Source: Saccharopolyspora sp. SCSIO 74807 (GTDB lineage Bacteria; Actinomycetota; Actinomycetes; Mycobacteriales; Pseudonocardiaceae). Taken from it: a DNA stretch of 64,000 nt. The translations under genes were made by a program, and so were the position numbers. Each line of letters opens with the position of its first letter. Position 1 is the stretch's first letter. The stretch covers positions 556,001 through 620,000 of the forward strand of contig NZ_CP146100.1 in NCBI RefSeq assembly GCF_037023755.1, in the 5' to 3' direction. Shown piece after piece: positions 57,665 through 64,000 of the stretch. The notes below the pieces were generated by a model. It was not told the origin of the DNA. It made no database searches and saw only the letters and a list, made by a program, of their open reading frames with translations.

Positions 57665-58573
57665 ATGCCCTCAGTACGCGCCCGAAACCACGACCGCAGC
57701 GCACTGGCGCGCTCCTGCACCGCAATCGTGTCCGCGAGCCTGCTGGCGACCATCGGTCTCGGTGCCTGCAGCGCACCGGAAACTCCGCCACCGGCCAAGC
57801 CCGCATCGGCCGCCGCAGCACGTCCCGACCCGAGACCCACCGCCGCACCACTGCTCACCGACGTGATCAACCGGATCAGCGAGCGCGGCAGCGTGCGCAC
57901 CACGGTTCGCGGCGACCTCGGCTTCATCGGCGATCTCCAAGGGCAGGGACTCGCCCGCTACAGCGGCGATCACGCCGACGTGAGCCTGCGCGGGAGCACT
58001 CGTCCCTCCCCGGCTCAGCCGCCGCAAGCCCTGGACCTCGCGATCCTCGACGGCGTCGGATACCTGAAGTCGGCGCTGCTGCGGCCGGAACCGGCCAAAC
58101 CGTGGCTGCGGATCGCCCCCGACGGCACCGACTTCGCCGCGAAGCTGCTCGCTCCCGCACTGCGGCAGTTGCAGGACTCGACCGATCCGCGCGCGACCTT
58201 CCAGGGCATCGAGTCCGCCACCAAGATCCAGTCCAGCGCTCCGGACCAGCTCGACGGCAAACCCGCCACGCGCTACAGCCTGCGCGTGCTCACGGCAGCG
58301 GCCGCGGCCAAGGCCCCGGACGACCAGCAGCGCCGACGATTGCAGCAGGCCGCGGACAACGGGCGTCCGGAGATCGGCTACGAGCTGTGGATCGGCCAAG
58401 ATGGCCTGCCGATGCGGTTCGCCGCCGCGCAGAAGGTCGCGCAGGCCGGGCAGGTGTCGTTGGAGTCCGACTACCGCGACTGGGGTGGGCCCGTGCAGAT
58501 CACGCCGCCACCGCCCGAGCAGGTCGGCGAGTTCCCCAGCGGGCCGCTACCGATGGCACAGCCACCGCAGTGA
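57665..58573 (+). CDS. Lipoprotein of unknown function (LppX/LprG-like layout)
   Basis: A 302-residue lipoprotein with lipobox LGAC (cysteine at about residue 35), a Pro/Ala-rich linker, and a beta-rich domain (about 60-285) that contains VRTTVRGDLGF and GKPATRYSLRVL. The layout resembles mycobacterial LppX/LprG lipid carriers, but the match is by form only. The ATG at 57665 follows GAGGAG. A Pro-rich tail ends the protein. Confidence 0.8.
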   Translation: MPSVRARNHDRSALARSCTAIVSASLLATIGLGACSAPETPPPAKPASAAAARPDPRPTAAPLLTDVINRISERGSVRTTVRGDLGFIGDLQGQGLARYSGDHADVSLRGSTRPSPAQPPQALDLAILDGVGYLKSALLRPEPAKPWLRIAPDGTDFAAKLLAPALRQLQDSTDPRATFQGIESATKIQSSAPDQLDGKPATRYSLRVLTAAAAAKAPDDQQRRRLQQAADNGRPEIGYELWIGQDGLPMRFAAAQKVAQAGQVSLESDYRDWGGPVQITPPPPEQVGEFPSGPLPMAQPPQ

Positions 58574-58590
58574 CCTTCCGCCGCTGACTC

Positions 58591-58624
58591 GGCGCCGGGG
58601 TGCGTCGGAGCGCACCCCGGCGCC
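58591..58624. terminator. Bidirectional terminator between lipoprotein and DUF6912 genes
   Basis: GGCGCCGGGGTGCG (58591-58604) pairs perfectly with CGCACCCCGGCGCC (58611-58624). Confidence 0.85.
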
Positions 58625-58629
58625 CCGGT

Positions 58630-59133
58630 TCACATGAGTTCCAGCAGGAACGGCACTTCCTGCGGCGCGTACCAGGCCAGTTCGTGGTCCTCGGCTTCAC
58701 CGAGCACGAAGTCCGCGTCCGGATCACCCAGGTCCGCGGCATCGATGACTTCGGCCGCCGCCCGGACGGCTTCCTCGGCCTCGGACGTGTCCACGTGCAC
58801 CGCCGCCACTTTCTTCCACGGCACCGGGCCGGACAGCCGGACCACCGCGTTGTCCAGGTCCGGGCGCAGCGTCGGGTCCGCGACATCGGCGGAGACCACG
58901 ACGCGGCGCAGCTCCCCCTTCTCCTCTTCGTCGAGCTCGCTCGCGATCAACCGCAGCGAGGCCCTGGCGGCCTCCCGCATCGCGGCGTACTCCAATTCCT
59001 CGGTGTCACCGGCCGCGTAGGACTCCCGCAACGCGGGCGTCAACGCGAACGCCGTTCCGCTCAGCGGCTGCATCTGCGAGTCCTCCACGAAGCCCCGCAG
59101 CATCCGCACCGTGGCGGGCAGATAAACCCTCAT
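58630..59133 (-). CDS. DUF6912 family protein
   Basis: A 167-residue acidic protein conserved in actinobacteria near aroA-rsgA (as with Rv3231c in M. tuberculosis). It starts MRVYLPATVRMLRGFVEDSQ and ends APQEVPFLLELM; no catalytic motif is evident. Its ATG overlaps the stop of the WS/DGAT gene upstream (ATGA), so the two are expressed together. Function unknown. Confidence 0.85.
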   Translation of the reverse strand: MRVYLPATVRMLRGFVEDSQMQPLSGTAFALTPALRESYAAGDTEELEYAAMREAARASLRLIASELDEEEKGELRRVVVSADVADPTLRPDLDNAVVRLSGPVPWKKVAAVHVDTSEAEEAVRAAAEVIDAADLGDPDADFVLGEAEDHELAWYAPQEVPFLLELM

Positions 59134-60557
59134 CCGTCGACCGTCCCGATCATCTCTTCCACCGACTCCCCGATCATCGCCGCAAGCACGTGCACATCCG
59201 ACATCGCATCCCGGTCACCGTTGAGCCCGAAGTACATCCCTCCGTCGTAGGAGGTCACCCCGATCGACAGCGACTGGTTCTTCGCCAGCGGCACCACCGG
59301 GAACATCTCCGTCATCTTCGCGCCCGCCGCGTACAGCGGCACTTGCGGGCCGGGCACGTTCGTGATCAGCACGTTGAACAACCGGTCGGAGAACACGTTC
59401 GCCACGCGCGCGCCCAAGGCGTGCAGCGTCGGCGGCGCGAAACCGGACACACCCACCAACGCCTCGGCAGCCACCGACTGCCCGGACTCGGCGTGCGCGC
59501 GCAACGCGTGGCTGACGTGGTGCAGCCGCAACACCGGGTTCGATTCGCCGACCGGCAGATCCACCAAGTACGCGGCAACCCGATTGGTCTCCGAACCGAT
59601 GCCGGTCCCGTCCGCCGACTCGCCACCCGCGACGTCGCCGCCGCGGACCGAGACCGGCACCATCGCGCGCAACGTGGTCGACGAGGACACCGCCTCACCG
59701 CGCGAGAGCAGCCAACTGCGCAGCGCGCCAGACACGACCGCGAGCACGACATCGTTGACGGTCCCGCCGTGTGCGCGCCGGACGGCCCGGAAATCGTCGA
59801 GCCTGGCGCTGGAGACGGCGAACCGCCGCTGCGTCGAGGTCGGGACGTTCAACGGGCCGCCGGGCGATGGCAACGCCGCGGCACGCACCGCCGAGGCCAG
59901 GCCGCCGAGCGCGCTGGAAACCTTGCGCACCGTCGCGGTCGCGTCCACGACCGCGGAACGGACGTTCTCCACGACTTCGCCAGGGCGCTGGACCGCTTCG
60001 GTCACCGCCTCGAGCACCAGCTGCGCGGAACTCGGTTCCGGACGCGGCATCCACAGATCCTCGCGCTCGGCCGAAGAGTTCTCCGCAGCCGTGTTCAGCA
60101 GCACCTGGCCGATGTCGATCGCGCCGATCCCGTCGATCATCGCCTGGTGCGTCTTGGTGATCACCGCGACCCTGTTCCGGGACAATCCTTCGACCAAGTA
60201 GAGCTCCCACAACGGGCGCGCCGGATCGAGGTTGCGCGACATCAGCCGCGCCACCAGATCGTGCAGCTGCTCGTCCTTGCCCGGCTTCGGCAACGCCGAA
60301 CGCCGGACGTGGTAGGTGATGTCGAAGTCCTGATCGTCCACCCACACCGGTCGCGCCAACCGGCCCGGTATCTGCCGGACCTTCTGCCGGTACCGCGGCA
60401 CCAGGCCCAGCCTGCGGTCGATCATCGCCAGCACGCTGTCGTAGTCGAACCCGGTGCGGGGACGGCGGAACACCGCGACCCCTCCCACGTGCATCGGCGT
60501 CGTGTGGTCCTCCAAGTACAGGAACGAGGCGTCGAGGGCGGAGAGGCGATCGGGCAT
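59130..60557 (-). CDS. Wax ester synthase/diacylglycerol acyltransferase family protein with altered active site
   Basis: A 475-residue WS/DGAT protein, a family that makes triacylglycerol or wax esters from acyl-CoA. The layout is complete: LSALDASFLYLEDHTTPMHVG at the start, PLWELYLVEGL, and NVPGPQVPLYAAGA near the end. The catalytic motif HHxxxDG reads HQAMIDG (residues 137-143): the first His remains but the second, usually the general base, is Gln. Activity is therefore uncertain. ATG 60557 fits the family start. It precedes DUF6912 in an operon. Confidence 0.9.
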   Translation of the reverse strand: MPDRLSALDASFLYLEDHTTPMHVGGVAVFRRPRTGFDYDSVLAMIDRRLGLVPRYRQKVRQIPGRLARPVWVDDQDFDITYHVRRSALPKPGKDEQLHDLVARLMSRNLDPARPLWELYLVEGLSRNRVAVITKTHQAMIDGIGAIDIGQVLLNTAAENSSAEREDLWMPRPEPSSAQLVLEAVTEAVQRPGEVVENVRSAVVDATATVRKVSSALGGLASAVRAAALPSPGGPLNVPTSTQRRFAVSSARLDDFRAVRRAHGGTVNDVVLAVVSGALRSWLLSRGEAVSSSTTLRAMVPVSVRGGDVAGGESADGTGIGSETNRVAAYLVDLPVGESNPVLRLHHVSHALRAHAESGQSVAAEALVGVSGFAPPTLHALGARVANVFSDRLFNVLITNVPGPQVPLYAAGAKMTEMFPVVPLAKNQSLSIGVTSYDGGMYFGLNGDRDAMSDVHVLAAMIGESVEEMIGTVDG

Positions 60558-60625
60558 GTCCGCGATACTGGCACACCACCGGGCGGCTACGAGCCGTACG
60601 CGCGCCGCGTGTGACACTGGACGTC

Positions 60626-61387
60626 GTGACCAGCACTGCCTCCCCAAAAGATCGGTTCGTCACCGTCTACGGCCGGAAACCGGTCCTCGAGGCGCTGTCC
60701 GACATGGACTTGCGCGTGGACAAGGTGATCATCGCCGAGGGCCTCGGCGGTGCGATGATCAACCAGATCAAGGAGGCCGCCGCGGATCGCGCGGTGAAGG
60801 TGCAGCGCGCGAGCGCGCATCGGGTCAAGGTGCTGGCGGGCAACGGGCGGCACGACCAAGGCGTGCTCGCCGACGTCGTAGCCAGGAACATGCGTCCGCT
60901 GGTCGACGCGCTCGAGGACCCCGCCACCGCGCCGCGCCAGGTACTGCTGCTCGACGGACTGACCACGCCGGCGAACGTGGGGATGATCCTCCGGACCGCC
61001 ACGGCCGCCGGGATCGACGGCATCGTCGTGCCGCACCGAGGCGTTGCCGGACTGGATCCGCTGGTCGTCAAAGCTTCCGCCGGGATCGCGTTCCACTCGC
61101 CTGTCCTGCGTGCAACGACCGCGGGTGACGCCGCGGAACAGCTGACCGAAGCCGGCTACCCGCTCTACGCGCTGGAAGCGCACGGCCCGGAGAACGTCTT
61201 CGAGGCCGACTTCGGACCACGCGCCGCCTTCGTGCTGGGCAGCGAAACGGCCGGACTGTCCGAGGACGTCGCCACGCGCATCGCGCAGCGGGTCGCCATT
61301 CCGATGCGGGGCGGGGTCGAATCGTTGAACGTCGCCAGTGCTGCGGCCGTGCTCTGCTTCGAGCTGCTTCGACGGCGCGAGAGCTGA
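60626..61387 (+). CDS. TrmH/SpoU family RNA methyltransferase
   Basis: A 253-residue SPOUT methyltransferase. An N-terminal RNA-binding domain (VYGRKPVLEAL...) precedes the knotted domain with TTPANVGMILRTA, VLGSETAGLS and IPMRGGVESLNVASAAAV (motifs 1-3). It probably 2'-O-methylates rRNA or tRNA. Starts at GTG 60611 or 60626 lack a clear ribosome binding site; I use 60626. It lies just before the rRNA operon, on the opposite strand. Confidence 0.9.
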   Translation: MTSTASPKDRFVTVYGRKPVLEALSDMDLRVDKVIIAEGLGGAMINQIKEAAADRAVKVQRASAHRVKVLAGNGRHDQGVLADVVARNMRPLVDALEDPATAPRQVLLLDGLTTPANVGMILRTATAAGIDGIVVPHRGVAGLDPLVVKASAGIAFHSPVLRATTAGDAAEQLTEAGYPLYALEAHGPENVFEADFGPRAAFVLGSETAGLSEDVATRIAQRVAIPMRGGVESLNVASAAAVLCFELLRRRES

Positions 61388-61395
61388 GGCGCGAT

Positions 61396-61418
61396 GTGGC
61401 GGACTTCGAGTCCGCCAC
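61396..61418 (+). terminator. Terminator of the SpoU methyltransferase gene
   Basis: GTGGCGGACT (61396-61405) pairs perfectly with AGTCCGCCAC (61409-61418), 8 bases after the stop. Confidence 0.75.
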
Positions 61419-61476
61419 CGCCGCGGCGACATAACGCACCTGCGGCAACTTCATGATATCCGTCTGTGAATAGCAG

Positions 61477-61506
61477 AAGGCCCCGGAACCGTGGTTCCGG
61501 GGCCTT
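61477..61506 (-). terminator. Terminator of the rRNA operon
   Basis: A 14-bp perfect stem, AAGGCCCCGGAACC with GGTTCCGGGGCCTT, about 18 bases past the 5S 3' end on the minus strand, followed by TCTGCTATT. Confidence 0.9.
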
Positions 61507-61523
61507 CCCCATTTACGAGTATT

Positions 61524-61640
61524 GTCGGCGGTGTCCTACTCTCCCACACCCACACAAGTGCAGTACCATCGGCGCTGGAGGGCTTAGCTTCCGGGTTCGG
61601 AATGGGACCGGGCGTACCCCGCTCCGCTATACCCACCGAC
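61524..61640 (-). rRNA. rrf: 5S ribosomal RNA
   Basis: The minus strand reads GTCGGTGGGTATAGCGGAG, then GGTCCCATTCCGAACCCGGA, AGCTAAGC and GTGGGAGAGTAGGACACCGC, all standard 5S landmarks. About 117 bases; ends set by the closing stem (GTCGGTG...CGCCGAC). Confidence 0.95.
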
Positions 61641-61766
61641 AAACCAACACACACCCAAACCCCATACGGGTGTGCTCACCAAAGGTGAAAACCAATATTC
61701 ACAAGTCAAACACAACAACCAACGAGTTGTTGCCTCAGACACCATATAGTGGACACGAGACATCCC

Positions 61767-64000
<2,234 letters not shown>

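Overview
The window is about 70% G+C actinobacterial chromosome. Gene content points to the Pseudonocardiaceae, most likely Saccharopolyspora or a close relative, but I cannot fix the genus. Supporting features are a fused multifunctional 2-oxoglutarate dehydrogenase, a WhiB protein, a biotinylated TB7.3-like protein, a nickel superoxide dismutase pair, an SSI-type protease inhibitor, an IclR-controlled hut cluster, and a block from whiB1 to the DUF6912 gene that follows the order of the M. tuberculosis Rv3219-Rv3231c region. It is ordinary chromosome: I see no prophage, insertion sequence, CRISPR array or tRNA.

Layout. 1-9.2 kb: a MerR regulator, an acyl-CoA synthetase-like protein with eroded motifs, a secreted subtilisin inhibitor, two DUF202 membrane proteins, a gcvH-sdaA operon behind a glycine riboswitch (minus strand), a secreted GH30 glycosidase and alanine dehydrogenase. 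9.4-20.5 kb: a Cys/Trp-motif hypothetical protein, an ABC ATPase-permease pair, a fused heterodimer-type ABC exporter, kgd and a small DUF6104 protein. 20.5-25.1 kb: a large LuxR-type AAA regulator divergent from a three-gene operon (Rieske protein, 93-residue unknown, metal-dependent amidohydrolase). 25.1-33.2 kb: the histidine utilisation cluster (hutH-hutU on one side, an AllC-like hydrolase-hutF, and hutI) with a divergent, apparently frameshifted IclR regulator and a palindromic operator between. 33.3-40.2 kb: a secreted glycine-rich peptide, a four-gene glycine-betaine/choline-type ABC importer and a PAS-GGDEF-EAL protein. 40.5-48.4 kb: malic enzyme, an RmlC-like epimerase, a cholesterol oxidase, the sodX/sodN pair, a histidine phosphatase, a GNAT acetyltransferase, a membrane protein and a diacylglycerol-kinase-family lipid kinase.

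48.5-61.4 kb is the mycobacteria-like syntenic block: whiB1 behind two CRP-like operators, pdtaS with a TB7.3-like biotinyl protein, the 25-residue ribosomal protein bL37, rshA-sigH with a GGAAT-N18-GTT autoregulatory promoter, a YbaK deacylase, an alpha/beta hydrolase, two tandem SRAP (HMCES/YedK) proteins, aroA-rsgA, a lipoprotein, a DUF6912 protein with a WS/DGAT acyltransferase, and a SpoU methyltransferase. From 61.5 kb to the end lies the 3' part of an rRNA operon on the minus strand (5S and about 2.2 kb of 23S).

Functional themes are amino-acid catabolism (histidine, serine/glycine, alanine), thiol-oxidative and DNA-damage stress (SigH/RshA, NiSOD, SRAP), and central metabolism (Kgd, malic enzyme). 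No clearly novel multi-gene system stands out. The best candidates for new biology are the LuxR/Rieske/unknown/amidohydrolase cluster, the degenerate acyl-CoA synthetase, and several DNA-level signals listed in the findings.
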